Assembly: GCF_009618275.1 (NCBI RefSeq)
Contig: NZ_WIAD01000001.1
Location: 420,179-484,178, forward strand
Direction of reading: 5' to 3'
DNA from: Roseimaritima sediminicola
GTDB lineage: Bacteria; Planctomycetota; Planctomycetia; Pirellulales; Pirellulaceae
Length of the DNA: 64,000 bases
The notes under the pieces were generated by a model, which worked only from the letters and a program-made list of their open reading frames with translations, ran no database searches and was not told the origin of the DNA. A program made the translations under genes and the position numbers. Positions 1-9,341 of this stretch are shown here, one piece after another; position 1 is the first letter of the stretch, and each line of letters starts with the position of its first letter.

Positions 1-1
1 T

Positions 2-1294
2 ACCGATTTCGTGGTCCCATCGGCCGTTTGCTCGGCCTCGCGAGCGGCCCTGCTGACGGGTTGCTACCACGTGCGGGTGAGTATCCGCGGGGCCCTCGGA
101 CCCGGTGCCGAGATTGGCTTGAACCCGCAGGAAACCACGCTGGCCGAATTGTGCAAGAGCCAGGGCTACGCGACGGCCTGCTTCGGCAAATGGCATCTGG
201 GCCATCACCCACCCTTTTTGCCCACCGCCCAAGGCTTTGACGAGTACTACGGCATCCCGTACTCCAACGACATGTGGCCGCTGCACCCCGAAGACGTGGC
301 CCGGATCGCGCGCAACCCCAACGCCAAGAACCGTTGGCCCCCGCTGCCGATGATCGAGGGCACCACGGTCGTTAATCCCGACGTCCAACCCTCGGACCAA
401 CAGCAGATGACGCGGGACTTTACCAACCGTGCGACCCGGTTCATTCGCCAGCACGCCGACGAACCCTTCTTCGTTTACCTGCCGCACCCGATGGTCCACG
501 TGCCGCTGTACGTCTCGGATGCGTTTCGCGGCAAAAGCGGCGCAGGCCTGTTTGGCGATGTGGTCATGGAATTGGACTGGTCGGTGGGCGAGATCCTGCG
601 GACCCTGGACGAAGTCGGCGTGGACGACAACACACTGGTGATCTTTACTTCGGACAATGGCCCCTGGTTGAGCTATGGCGATCACGCCGGCAGCGCGGGA
701 CCGCTGCGTGAAGGCAAGGGAACGATGTTCGAAGGCGGCTATCGCGAACCGACGTTGATGCGTTGGCCCGGCCGGATTCCGGCTGGCAAAACCTGTGACG
801 AACTGGCTTCGACAATCGACATTCTGCCCACGATCGCCAAATTGATCGGCGCCCCGCTGCCCGAACACCGAATCGATGGCAAAGACATCCGGCCGCTGAT
901 GTTTGGCACGCCCGCCGCAAAATCGCCCCACGAAGCCTTCGCGTGCTACTACGGCGGCGGCCAGCTGCAAGCGGTTCGCGACCGACGATTCAAACTGCAT
1001 TTTCCGCATTCCTACCGAACCCTGGACGGCCGCGATGGCGGCAGCGATGGCAAGCCGGTGCCCTACCAGCAGGCCCGCATTGGCAAGGCTTTGTTCGACC
1101 TGAAAGCCGACGTCGGCGAGACGACCGATGTGGCGGCCGAGTACCCGGAAGTGGTGGCGCGTCTGGAAAGGGCCGCCGAAGCGTTCCGCAGTGACTTGGG
1201 CGACAAACTACAGAAACGTTCCGGCAAGGGGATTCGCCCGGTCGGTCGGCTAGGTCCGGACGATGCGAGACTGGAAACCAAGGGATCGCAGTAG
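2..1294 (+). CDS. Sulfatase, 5' end outside window
   Basis: This is the carboxy-terminal part of a type I sulfatase, which hydrolyses sulfate esters, probably on exported polysaccharides. The reading frame is open to the left edge, so the true start and the first metal-binding Asp pair lie outside. The formylglycine signature C-S-A-S-R is visible at bases 29-43 and fits the accepted C-x-A/P-x-R form, implying activation by a sulfatase-modifying enzyme. Further family marks are GKWHLGH and TSDNGPW (metal-binding Asp-Asn), and a conserved late-domain segment around the last 100 residues. Planctomycetes carry many such secreted enzymes. Substrate cannot be told from sequence. The stop codon is followed directly by a hexanucleotide array. 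Confidence 0.93.
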   Translation, partial: TDFVVPSAVCSASRAALLTGCYHVRVSIRGALGPGAEIGLNPQETTLAELCKSQGYATACFGKWHLGHHPPFLPTAQGFDEYYGIPYSNDMWPLHPEDVARIARNPNAKNRWPPLPMIEGTTVVNPDVQPSDQQQMTRDFTNRATRFIRQHADEPFFVYLPHPMVHVPLYVSDAFRGKSGAGLFGDVVMELDWSVGEILRTLDEVGVDDNTLVIFTSDNGPWLSYGDHAGSAGPLREGKGTMFEGGYREPTLMRWPGRIPAGKTCDELASTIDILPTIAKLIGAPLPEHRIDGKDIRPLMFGTPAAKSPHEAFACYYGGGQLQAVRDRRFKLHFPHSYRTLDGRDGGSDGKPVPYQQARIGKALFDLKADVGETTDVAAEYPEVVARLERAAEAFRSDLGDKLQKRSGKGIRPVGRLGPDDARLETKGSQ

Positions 1295-1384
1295 CGGAAG
1301 CGGAAGCGGAAGCGGAAGCGGAAGCGGAAGCGGAAGCGGAAGCGGAAGCGGAAGCGGAAGCGGAAGCGGAAGCGGAAGCGGAGA
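1295..1384. repeat. (GCGGAA)n hexanucleotide array
   Basis: About 15 uninterrupted copies of the hexamer CGGAAG begin immediately after the sulfatase TAG. The purine skew is complete (one strand has no T), so slipped-strand length variation is likely. On the minus strand it reads as an Ala-Ser repeat, which produces a spurious open frame. No function is inferred. Confidence 0.95.
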
Positions 1385-1400
1385 GCATTAGAATATTTTG

Positions 1401-1582
1401 CTCCCCTCTCCCCCGAAGCCTGGCGAGCCTAAGCGAGTCAGGCTTCGGGGGAGAGGGGCTGGGGGTGAGGGGGATTGCAGAACAGCACCGCGAACTTGCA
1501 CCGGAGGCCCCTCACCCCCGGCCCCTCTCCCCGCCGGCCTTGGGCAAGCTCCACTTGCCCAAGGCCGGCGGGGAGAGGGGAG
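1401..1582. repeat. Palindromic composite element, copy A
   Basis: Two long hairpins lie in tandem. The first, about 1401-1458, has arms CTCTCCCCCGAAGCCTGGCG and its near-complement around AGCCTAAGCGAG. The second, about 1507-1582, pairs CCCCTCTCCCCGCCGGCCTT with AAGGCCGGCGGGGAGAGGGG. The outer ends CTCCCCTCTCCCC and GGGGAGAGGGGAG are inverted repeats of each other, so the whole unit resembles a small non-autonomous element. A related copy is at 46166-46412. The rest of the 1295-1654 interval holds no gene that I can support. Confidence 0.8.
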
Positions 1583-1654
1583 TAAACGTTTCTGCGCGGC
1601 GTTTCTGCGCGGCGTTCCTGCGCGTCGATGGAAAATCCGCGATGCGGTGACGGT

Positions 1655-3607
1655 TTACGCTTTGCGGATGAAGTGGGCGGCGAAGCTGCGGATCTCGGTG
1701 CCGTTTAAGACGTGGGCCATCCGCAACTGCTGGACTTCGGCGCTGCTGAACGAGCCCAGCGGGACGTGCACCAGTTGCTTCTTGAAACGCTTGGCCAAGC
1801 GTCTCCAGCCCGCCCCCGGCGGCAAGGAGGAGACCAGAGCGATTTGACGTCCGCGAGCATGCAGACAGGCGGCCGCCAACAGACGTTCCTCGAGCGAATC
1901 GACGAAATCCAATCGCCGATCGGTCCAGATTTCGGGGATCACGATCGGCGGGTACAGGAACATCGCTCCGCCGTAAACGCTCATCCCGATCCCCGGCCCG
2001 ACCATCTCTTCGCGGAAATCGGTGGCATAAAACGCCATCGTCGATTCATCGTCGTGCTCGGCAAACCAGGTTGTCCGCCAGGGATAGTCTCGCGGGTCGG
2101 CCGGGCTGTCGAACAGCATCACGCAGGCGTCCAACTTACCGCCACTGGGCGGAACGACACGGACGTAGATCTGTTGGTCATACCAGTGCCGCAGGGTATC
2201 GCGAATGTCGATCCCATCTTTGACACTGGTCGTGAATTTTTCGGTCCGCGCCAAATCGCTGCCGATGATCGCCTGGGCGCGGTCGAAGACGCGGGTGCGA
2301 AAGTTTTCGATCTGCACGTCTTCCGGCGGATAACTACATTGCCGGAACGGGTTCCAGGAATACTGCCAGCGCTGCTTCTCTTTGCCGGTCGGCCGTCGTT
2401 TCAGTTCGACCGTCTTCCACATGGTCGACGGTCCGGGCAAGCGGCTGACCAGATCGCGGACTTGGCCATCGGGAAATCGGCACTGCTCGACGCCCAAAGC
2501 CACCGTTTGATCGCTGACCGGACCTTCGTACGGATACTCACAGGCGCGTTCGACCACGTGCAGGGCGAACTGGTCTCCGAGAATTTGTTTGGCGGCGGTG
2601 ATGATCGTGTACAGGTCGGGCGTCATCCGCCGTTCCATCAGCGACAGATTGCGGATGTACTTGATGCACTGCGACAACAGCAGGGGCGTTACCGGCCGTG
2701 CCCGCCGGCCGAAATCCGCTCGATAAGAATCGCGGCTGGCCAAAAACAATTCCTTCAGGCCGTCGATCGACAGGTTTTCGTCGTCGCCCAGTTCGGCGCG
2801 GGCGCGTTCGTACAGGCCGGTGATGAAAGGCAGCTCGCCGAACAAAAAGTTCAATGTCCGGGGATCGACGTCGTAGGTCTCGGGCGTCTGCACCGCATCG
2901 CCTTCGACCGGCCTCTGGTAGGTGTCGGTGAATGCCTGCCGGACCCAGGGCCAGTGCAGCAGATTGCACACAAAGAGAATCCGCTGGTAGCGCTGCTCCA
3001 GCTCCTGCAGCTGCCAAGCCATGTGCGCCAAACGCTGCAGTGTCTGACGGTCGGGCGGCCGCGGGATGCTGGGCAGAACCGCCGCGGCAAAGCGTTCGGG
3101 CGAGACGTGCTTCAGCGCGTAGGGGTCGGGCAGGATGGCCGACTGCGGCTGGAACGACGCCGTTTCCATGTCGATGTAGGCCCGGGGAATGTGTTCGCCC
3201 AGAGCAGCGCGGATGGCGGTGATCACCGGTTGGCAGGGGTCAACCGGGACAAAGCTGTAGGGTTCCTGATCCAGGTCATCCTCGTCGTCCGCCTCTTCGC
3301 CGGCTTCGCTCCAAGGCGTTTCGGACGACCACTGATCGGGTTGCCAGGAACGGTCGCCGGCGTCCGCACCGACGTCGAAACCAGGTCCGGGCGGCTGCAG
3401 GACGATGCTGGGCACGGGCAAATGCCGGACGGCATGCTCGACCGGCCTGCGGAACGATTCGGGCAGTGGTACCGCGATGCAATCGAAGTCATGCTCCAAC
3501 ATCCAACGCCGAACCGCCAACGCATAATCACCACTTCCGTGGATTACCGGCAGGACGGCGACCCGCGTTCCCATTCGCAACAGTTCGGGGATGTCTTTGA
3601 TGACCAC
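1655..3607 (-). CDS. Conserved hypothetical protein, 650 aa
   Basis: I do not recognise this family. The protein is soluble (no signal peptide or membrane helix), starts at a GTG, and its N-terminal 60 residues look like an alpha/beta domain that ends in hydrophobic strands (VAVLPVIHGSG, then CIAVPLPESF). The middle (about 60-110) is acidic and low-complexity; the C-terminal half is rich in Trp/Tyr/Arg and has a compact run near AVCLHARGRQIALVSSLPPG-type sequence. The GTG start overlaps the stop of the upstream YkgJ gene by one base (TAGTG), which implies translational coupling in the moaD-moaE-desulfurase-ykgJ transcription unit. The long opposite-strand frame is a shadow: its product is Gln/Arg-rich without domain features. 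Confidence 0.8.
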   Translation of the reverse strand: MVIKDIPELLRMGTRVAVLPVIHGSGDYALAVRRWMLEHDFDCIAVPLPESFRRPVEHAVRHLPVPSIVLQPPGPGFDVGADAGDRSWQPDQWSSETPWSEAGEEADDEDDLDQEPYSFVPVDPCQPVITAIRAALGEHIPRAYIDMETASFQPQSAILPDPYALKHVSPERFAAAVLPSIPRPPDRQTLQRLAHMAWQLQELEQRYQRILFVCNLLHWPWVRQAFTDTYQRPVEGDAVQTPETYDVDPRTLNFLFGELPFITGLYERARAELGDDENLSIDGLKELFLASRDSYRADFGRRARPVTPLLLSQCIKYIRNLSLMERRMTPDLYTIITAAKQILGDQFALHVVERACEYPYEGPVSDQTVALGVEQCRFPDGQVRDLVSRLPGPSTMWKTVELKRRPTGKEKQRWQYSWNPFRQCSYPPEDVQIENFRTRVFDRAQAIIGSDLARTEKFTTSVKDGIDIRDTLRHWYDQQIYVRVVPPSGGKLDACVMLFDSPADPRDYPWRTTWFAEHDDESTMAFYATDFREEMVGPGIGMSVYGGAMFLYPPIVIPEIWTDRRLDFVDSLEERLLAAACLHARGRQIALVSSLPPGAGWRRLAKRFKKQLVHVPLGSFSSAEVQQLRMAHVLNGTEIRSFAAHFIRKA

Positions 3608-4026
3608 TAAACGTCTTTCTCCTTGCGCCGCGTTTCAATCTCCTCCAGCGTGTACAGCTTACCGGTACCGCTGCCAGGACACACCTGGCAGGTCTCTTTC
3701 CAAGCTCGCCTGGTCTTCAAATTGCTGTTCCAAAACGGCCACGTCCGGCACTGAATCGGCCGGGCTTCGTAGACCGAGCACTTGCGGGTATCGGGCTGGA
3801 GAAAGATGCAGTCTCCGTCGGGATACTCGACCAGACTCTTGCCCTGCGGTTCCTCGCGCACGAACCGCCGCTCGAAAGCCTGGACGTCCATTTCCATCAC
3901 GGTGGCCATCGCGGCGATTTCCGCGTCGTCCACCCACACGTAACCTGGCTCGCCACTGCAGCAGTCGCCGCATCCGCTGCACTCGAACCGCAGGCCCTCA
4001 TGATACCAGGGTTTGTCTTGAGCCAT
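3607..4026 (-). CDS. YkgJ-type CxxCxxCC zinc/iron-chelating protein
   Basis: A small cytoplasmic protein of the YkgJ/UPF0153 cysteine-cluster family, which binds a metal ion (zinc or iron-sulfur); the biochemical role of the family is undefined. The hallmark N-terminal cluster is C-S-G-C-G-D-C-C within the first 20 residues, followed by the later family elements F-L-Q-P-D-T-R-K-C-S-V-Y and R-P-x-Q-C-R-T-W-P-F-W. I chose the ATG at 4026 because the longer frame would overlap the desulfurase stop, and because the cysteine cluster normally lies near the amino terminus. It is 67 nt downstream of the desulfurase and overlaps the next gene by one base. Confidence 0.9.
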   Translation of the reverse strand: MAQDKPWYHEGLRFECSGCGDCCSGEPGYVWVDDAEIAAMATVMEMDVQAFERRFVREEPQGKSLVEYPDGDCIFLQPDTRKCSVYEARPIQCRTWPFWNSNLKTRRAWKETCQVCPGSGTGKLYTLEEIETRRKEKDV

Positions 4027-4093
4027 CGTCACTCGCCTCATCGGTCGGTTCAAAGGTTTTTTTACGGATTGGAAACGACGTCTTTTGGCCGCC

Positions 4094-5260
4094 TTACATC
4101 TCTCCGGCGATGGCTGCCACCGCATCGATTAGGATTTCTATTTCTTCGGGCGTGGTCAAGTGTCCGGCACTGACACGCACCGTTCCGTCAGGATCGGTTC
4201 CCAGGGCGGCGTGAATCCGAGCCGCGCAGTGCAGTCCGGTGCGGACCTGGATACCGAACTCCGCATCCAGGATCGCTCCCACATCCGCCGGCGGCAATCC
4301 TGCGAATGTCACACTGCGCAGGGGCAGCGTTCCGCCGCTTCCCAAACAGCGGACCGCGGCCAGCGGCTGGAGGCCTTCGTCCAATTGATTTGCCAGGGCG
4401 GCCAGGTGCTCGCAGCGGTCCGTCTGCCGCTTCAACCACTGTAGGCCGGCCAGCCAGCCCGCGATCGCGGGCACGTTCAGATTCCCGGCCTCAAACCGCT
4501 CGGGCGCCGCCTCGGGCATCGTCAATTCCTGCGAGTTGCCACCGGTGCCGCCCCAGAGCGTGGGCACCAAATCTGCGGCCCGAGCCGGCGCGACGTACAG
4601 AAAGCCTGTGCCCAGCGGTCCCATGCCGCCCTTGTGCCCCGGGGCGGCCAGCAGATCGATGCGGGCGCCGCGTACGTCGATCGCGTGATACCCAAACGTC
4701 TGTGCGGCGTCGCACAGGAACCAGGCCGGATGATCCTCGAGCGCCCGGCCGATCGTTTCGACCGGCTGGATCGCGCCGGTGACGTTGGAAGCATGCGTCA
4801 CGGCCACCATTTGGGTCTCCGGGCGGACGGCGGCCAGAACGCGATCCGCATCGACGCGGCCCGCCTGGTCGCAGTCCACCACGTCCATCTGCACGTGGCC
4901 CCGAGTCTGCAAGGCCCACAGCGGTCGCAGCACGCTGTTGTGTTCGGCGGCGGTCGTGACCACGTGGGCCGGCTGCCGCACCCTGCCGGCCGGCAGGGCG
5001 CCCAGGATTGCGGTGTTCAGCGCCGCGGTTCCGTTGGCCGTGATCACGATACTGCGTCCGGTCTCGGCGCCGATTAAATCGGCGATCGCCGCCCGGGTGC
5101 GCGTGACCGTATCCGCCGCTGCGACCGCTTGCCCATATCCGCCACGGCCGGCCGCGGCACCCGAGTCACGCATTTCACGGAGCACCGCTTCGTAGACCAC
5201 TGGCGGCTTGGGCCAACTGGTCGCAGCATTGTCCAGATAGACGCGGGTTGCTGGATTCAC
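4094..5260 (-). CDS. Cysteine desulfurase-like class V aminotransferase
   Basis: A PLP enzyme of fold type I, closest in motif pattern to the cysteine-desulfurase branch TIGR01977. It would remove sulfur from cysteine as an enzyme-bound persulfide. Visible marks are the start LDNAATSWPKP, the PLP lysine in A-P-G-H-K-G-G-M-G, and the persulfide cysteine in R-T-G-L-H-C-A. The start is taken as the GTG at 5260 that overlaps the moaE stop as GTGA; a GTG at 5272 would add four residues. Lying directly after moaD and moaE, it is a plausible sulfur donor for the MoaD thiocarboxylate; that role is inference. No IscU or SufU scaffold is nearby. Confidence 0.88.
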   Translation of the reverse strand: MNPATRVYLDNAATSWPKPPVVYEAVLREMRDSGAAAGRGGYGQAVAAADTVTRTRAAIADLIGAETGRSIVITANGTAALNTAILGALPAGRVRQPAHVVTTAAEHNSVLRPLWALQTRGHVQMDVVDCDQAGRVDADRVLAAVRPETQMVAVTHASNVTGAIQPVETIGRALEDHPAWFLCDAAQTFGYHAIDVRGARIDLLAAPGHKGGMGPLGTGFLYVAPARAADLVPTLWGGTGGNSQELTMPEAAPERFEAGNLNVPAIAGWLAGLQWLKRQTDRCEHLAALANQLDEGLQPLAAVRCLGSGGTLPLRSVTFAGLPPADVGAILDAEFGIQVRTGLHCAARIHAALGTDPDGTVRVSAGHLTTPEEIEILIDAVAAIAGEM

Positions 5261-5691
5261 CGGTGGATCCACTGGGTGCTGCCGTCGTCATAATGTTCCT
5301 GTTTCCATACCGGAACGCGACGTTTTAATTCGTCCATTATCCACGGCATCGCTTCCATGCAGGCCCCGCGGTGGGGGCTGGATAAGCCGATCGCGACGCT
5401 GGCTTGGCCGACGGGAACCTCGCCCAGTCGATGCACGGCCACCAAGTGCCGCAGTGGCCAACGCTCGGCGGCTTCCTCAAGCAGCACCCGCAGCTCCTTT
5501 TCGGCCATCGGCCGATAGGCCTGGTAGGCCAACTGACGGGTGACCAACACGTCTCGCTCGGTCGCGGTGCGCTGGCGAGTAGCGCCGACAAAGACCAACT
5601 GAGCACCGCAATCCGGATCCGCAATCCGCTGCCACAACGCCTGCAGCTCGATCGCATGGTCCACCAACCGGACGGTCAATTCCGCGGCCAT
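5257..5691 (-). CDS. moaE: Molybdopterin synthase catalytic subunit MoaE
   Basis: The large subunit of molybdopterin synthase, which uses MoaD thiocarboxylate to insert two sulfurs into precursor Z (cyclic pyranopterin monophosphate). Family marks are the strand V-F-V-G-A-T-R, the segment V-A-V-H-R-L-G-E-V-P-V-G, the S-S-P-H-R-G-A motif, and the active-site lysines in D-E-L-K-R-R-V-P-V-W-K-Q-E. Length (144 aa) is normal. I prefer the ATG at 5691, which has AGGTGG five bases upstream, over a GTG at 5700. It follows moaD by 9 bases and overlaps the next gene by four. Confidence 0.95.
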   Translation of the reverse strand: MAAELTVRLVDHAIELQALWQRIADPDCGAQLVFVGATRQRTATERDVLVTRQLAYQAYRPMAEKELRVLLEEAAERWPLRHLVAVHRLGEVPVGQASVAIGLSSPHRGACMEAMPWIMDELKRRVPVWKQEHYDDGSTQWIHR

Positions 5692-5700
5692 CGGTTCCAC

Positions 5701-5952
5701 CTACCCACCGCTGACCGGCGGGATCAAAGCCAATTCGGCATCGGCCGGAACGCGTGCCGCGGGATCGAGATACTCTTGTGCGGCGACCAAGCGGCAGGAG
5801 GGCAACAAGCCGGATAGCTGGGGATGGGACCGGGCCAGCACCTGCAGCACTTCCTCCGCGGTCGCGGCTTCGGGCAACGACACCCGGGCGGTATCGCTGC
5901 CGACGGCCTCGCGAGCGCCAGCGAACAAACGGATTGTGCGTTCGGATTGCAT
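5701..5952 (-). CDS. moaD: Molybdopterin synthase sulfur carrier MoaD
   Basis: A ubiquitin-fold sulfur carrier of 83 aa, whose C-terminal glycine is adenylated and converted to thiocarboxylate before sulfur transfer to precursor Z by MoaE. The frame ends in the diagnostic Gly-Gly (P-P-V-S-G-G then stop), preceded by the beta-strand E-L-A-L-I. The start is the ATG at 5952; the open frame continues upstream into palindromic repeat DNA, which is not coding. It is the first gene of the moaD-moaE-desulfurase-ykgJ run. No moaA, moaC or moeB is in the window. Confidence 0.92.
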   Translation of the reverse strand: MQSERTIRLFAGAREAVGSDTARVSLPEAATAEEVLQVLARSHPQLSGLLPSCRLVAAQEYLDPAARVPADAELALIPPVSGG

Positions 5953-5988
5953 GGGCGGCTCGATGGGTTGGGGCAAGCCTAGGCCACA

Positions 5989-6142
5989 AAGTAGCTCGGC
6001 TGTCCCAGCCGAGGGCGACACATAGCAGCTCGGCTGTCCCAGCCGAGGGCAGTACATAGTAGCTCGGCTGGGACAGCCGTGCTGCTTTCTACGGCTGGGA
6101 CAGCCGTGCTACTGTTCACAGGCTGGAAGCCTATGCCACTGG
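5989..6142. repeat. GCTCGGCTGTCCCAGCCGAG palindromic repeats
   Basis: Four hairpins of the type AGCTCGGCTGTCCCAGCCGAG or ACGGCTGGGACAGCCGTGCT are followed by the module CACAGGCTGGAAGCCTATGC. The array fills the space between moaD and the ilvC stop and could end transcription or stabilise mRNA on either side. The same modules recur at 8806-9176, 44697-44740, 58183-58276 and 61528-61640. Confidence 0.9.
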
Positions 6143-7147
<1,005 letters not shown>

Positions 7148-7221
7148 CGTAAAAAGTTTCCTCTTGCGGGTAATAGATATTCGGTTGGGTGGATGTAATC
7201 GGCGAGGGCGACCGCGGGCGT

Positions 7222-7758
7222 TTATGCTCGGCTGCTGACCGAGGCTTCGTCGTCGGTGGGCTCGGTGGCTTCTTCGTCGCTGACGCTGCGCACCATGGCG
7301 ATGCGGCCGGTCCGCACCAGTTCCGTGATACCGTAGGGTCGCATGCGATCGACGAACGCTTCGATCTTGTTCTCGCGTCCGCTGATTTCGATCATGATTT
7401 CTTCGGGACCGACATCGACGATGCGGCCGCGGAAGATATCGACCAGTTCGCGGATTTCGCTGCGCACGCTGCCGGCCGGCGCCTTGACTTTCATCAGGAT
7501 CAAATCACGCTCGACATAGTCCCGCGCACTGACATCTTCGACTTTGACGACCGTGACGATCTTTTCCAGTTGCTTGCGGACCTGATCCAGGACTCGCTCG
7601 TCGCCGACGACGACGAACGTCATCCGCGAAAGGTCGTGATGCTCGGTTTCGCCGACGGCCAACGAATCGATGTTGTAGCCGCGGGAGGCGAGCATCCCGG
7701 AGATGTGTGCGAGAACGCCGGGGACGTTCTGAACGAGGGCAGAGAGCACATGTCGCAT
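7222..7758 (-). CDS. ilvN: Acetolactate synthase small (regulatory) subunit
   Basis: The regulatory subunit of acetohydroxyacid synthase, which carries valine feedback inhibition and activates the catalytic subunit. An ACT domain occupies the first 75 residues with the typical [13 protein letters not shown] and [12 protein letters not shown]; the C-terminal AHAS domain follows. I place the start at the ATG 7758, aligning with the usual M-R-x-x-L-S start, not the upstream GTG at 7776. The gene leads into ilvC. The catalytic subunit ilvB is not adjacent, which differs from the common ilvB-ilvN-ilvC order. Confidence 0.96.
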   Translation of the reverse strand: MRHVLSALVQNVPGVLAHISGMLASRGYNIDSLAVGETEHHDLSRMTFVVVGDERVLDQVRKQLEKIVTVVKVEDVSARDYVERDLILMKVKAPAGSVRSEIRELVDIFRGRIVDVGPEEIMIEISGRENKIEAFVDRMRPYGITELVRTGRIAMVRSVSDEEATEPTDDEASVSSRA

Positions 7759-7999
7759 GTTGAAAGAACCTTGCACCGGTCGTTTGGGGGACCGGTCGAG
7801 CCAGCGCGATCGAGCCGCCCGGCAGGATTGCGGGGACGCCTGACGCGGACCGGCCGACGGACGGGATAAACCAGTGCGGCATGATAATTCTGTGGCGACA
7901 AACCAACAAGGCCCGGACTCTCTCGCTTTTCCCCCCGCTCGTTTGCTTTTTCCCCGCTCTCTTGCTTTTCCGGGGCCAAACTGCGATTGTGAAGCGACT

Positions 8000-8803
8000 A
8001 TGGCTTTTCGTCTTGAATTACCTGCCTATCGCGGTCCCCTGGACCTGCTGCTGTACCTGGTTCGCCGCCAGGAACTGGATGTCACCGGGTTGCATTTGAC
8101 CCGCGTGGTCGACCAGTTCGTGGAATACCTCGATGTGCTGCAGGAATTGGATCTGACCGACGTGGGTGAGTTCCTGGAATTGGCCAGCACCCTGGTCGAG
8201 TTGAAGAGCCAGGCGGTCCTGCCCGCACCCCCGGCCGACGAAGACGAAGTCGTCGAGGATCCGCAGGAGGAGCTCGTCCAGCGATTGCTCGAATACAAGC
8301 AGGTCCGCGATGCGGCGGGCGTGCTGGACGAGATGAGCGAGCGTTGGCAGCAGCGTTTTCCGCGGATGGCCGACAGCCTGCCGCCGCGGCAAGTCGATCC
8401 GGGCAGCCAACCCATCGCCGACCTGGAACTGTGGGACCTGGTCAGCGCCTTCGGCCGCCTGATGCGGGAGAGCAAAGGGCCACCGCCGACCGAGGTGATC
8501 TATGACGACACCCCGATCCACGTCTACATGCAGCGGATTCACACGCGGCTGTGCGAAGTGGAGCGGGTGGCCTTGGTGGACCTGGTCGAAGGCGGCATGC
8601 ACAAGTCGGCCCTGATCGGGCTGTTTTTGGCGATGCTGGAATTGACCCGGCACCACGGCTGCGCCGCCGAGGACGATGCCGACAGCGGCGATATCGTGCT
8701 GGTCCGCGGCGAGAATTTCTCGCCGAGCCTGAACGTCAGCGAAGTCGACAATTACGACTCGGCCACCATGGCGGCCAGCAACCTGCCGGTCCAAGGACGC
8801 TGA
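8000..8803 (+). CDS. scpA: Segregation and condensation protein A
   Basis: The kleisin of the bacterial SMC-ScpAB condensin, which bridges SMC heads and acts in chromosome segregation. The protein (267 aa) begins with the conserved F-x-G-P-L-D-L-L-L-x-L-type segment (here Y-R-G-P-L-D-L-L-L-Y-L-V-R) that binds the SMC neck; the C-terminal winged-helix part shows K-S-A-L-I-G-L-F-L-A-M-L-E-L. The ATG at 8000 is preferred because that motif should be N-terminal; the frame extends upstream without family similarity. It is divergent from ilvN. scpB is not in the window. Confidence 0.93.
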   Translation: MAFRLELPAYRGPLDLLLYLVRRQELDVTGLHLTRVVDQFVEYLDVLQELDLTDVGEFLELASTLVELKSQAVLPAPPADEDEVVEDPQEELVQRLLEYKQVRDAAGVLDEMSERWQQRFPRMADSLPPRQVDPGSQPIADLELWDLVSAFGRLMRESKGPPPTEVIYDDTPIHVYMQRIHTRLCEVERVALVDLVEGGMHKSALIGLFLAMLELTRHHGCAAEDDADSGDIVLVRGENFSPSLNVSEVDNYDSATMAASNLPVQGR

Positions 8804-8805
8804 AC

Positions 8806-9176
8806 CAGTGGCATAGGCTTCCAGCCTGTGAAAAGTAGCGCGGCTGTCCCAGCCGTGAACCCACACCCCCGTCTCGGCTGAGACAGCCGAGCTACTCTCA
8901 GTGGCATAGGCTTCCAGCCTGTGAAAAGTAGCGCGGCTGTCCCAGCCGTGAACCAACACACCCGTCTCGGCTGAGACAGCCGAGCTACTCTTAGTGGCAT
9001 AGGCTTCCAGCCTGTGAAAAGTAGCACGGCTGTCCCAGCCGTGAACCCACACACCCGTCTCGGCTGAGACAGCCGAGCTACTCTCAGTGGCATAGGCTTC
9101 CAGCCTGTGAAAAGTAGCACGGCTGTCCCAGCCGTGGACCCACACACCCGTCTCGGCGGGGACAGCCGAGCTACTT
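8806..9176. repeat. Four 93-bp tandem repeats
   Basis: Four units start at 8806, 8899, 8992 and 9085, each about 93 bp and almost identical. A unit has three parts: CAGTGGCATAGGCTTCCAGC, then the hairpin GCGGCTGTCCCAGCCG, then CTCGGCTGAGACAGCCGAGC. The array starts two bases after the scpA stop, so it is in its 3' UTR. The remaining stretch to 9341 contains no gene that I can support. Confidence 0.95.
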
Positions 9177-9341
9177 TGTGTCCTAAGCTTATCAGCCGGT
9201 GCTGGGACCAATATCTCACTCAACAAAATCCGCGGCTCCGGCACCTGGCTCGGACCCCAGGGTTAGAATAGCACCACACGGCCCTCGCGCTGTGCTCGTT
9301 GCAACCGCATTCCCATCCACGCCACGGAGATCGTTCCGCCC

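Noticed and set aside
990..1388. Minus-strand frame with Ala-Ser repeats
   Set aside because: Produced by the hexanucleotide array read backwards.
1712..3610. 632-aa plus-strand open frame opposite the unknown 650-aa gene
   Set aside because: Gln/Arg/Asp-rich product without domain pattern; the minus-strand product has better composition and its start is coupled to the YkgJ stop.
8806..9176. Possible CRISPR array (regular repeats)
   Set aside because: Units are contiguous near-identical tandem copies without unique spacers, and no cas genes are present.
8018..9244. 408-aa minus-strand frame with internal repeats
   Set aside because: Translation of the 93-bp array and the scpA antisense; no start signal or family.
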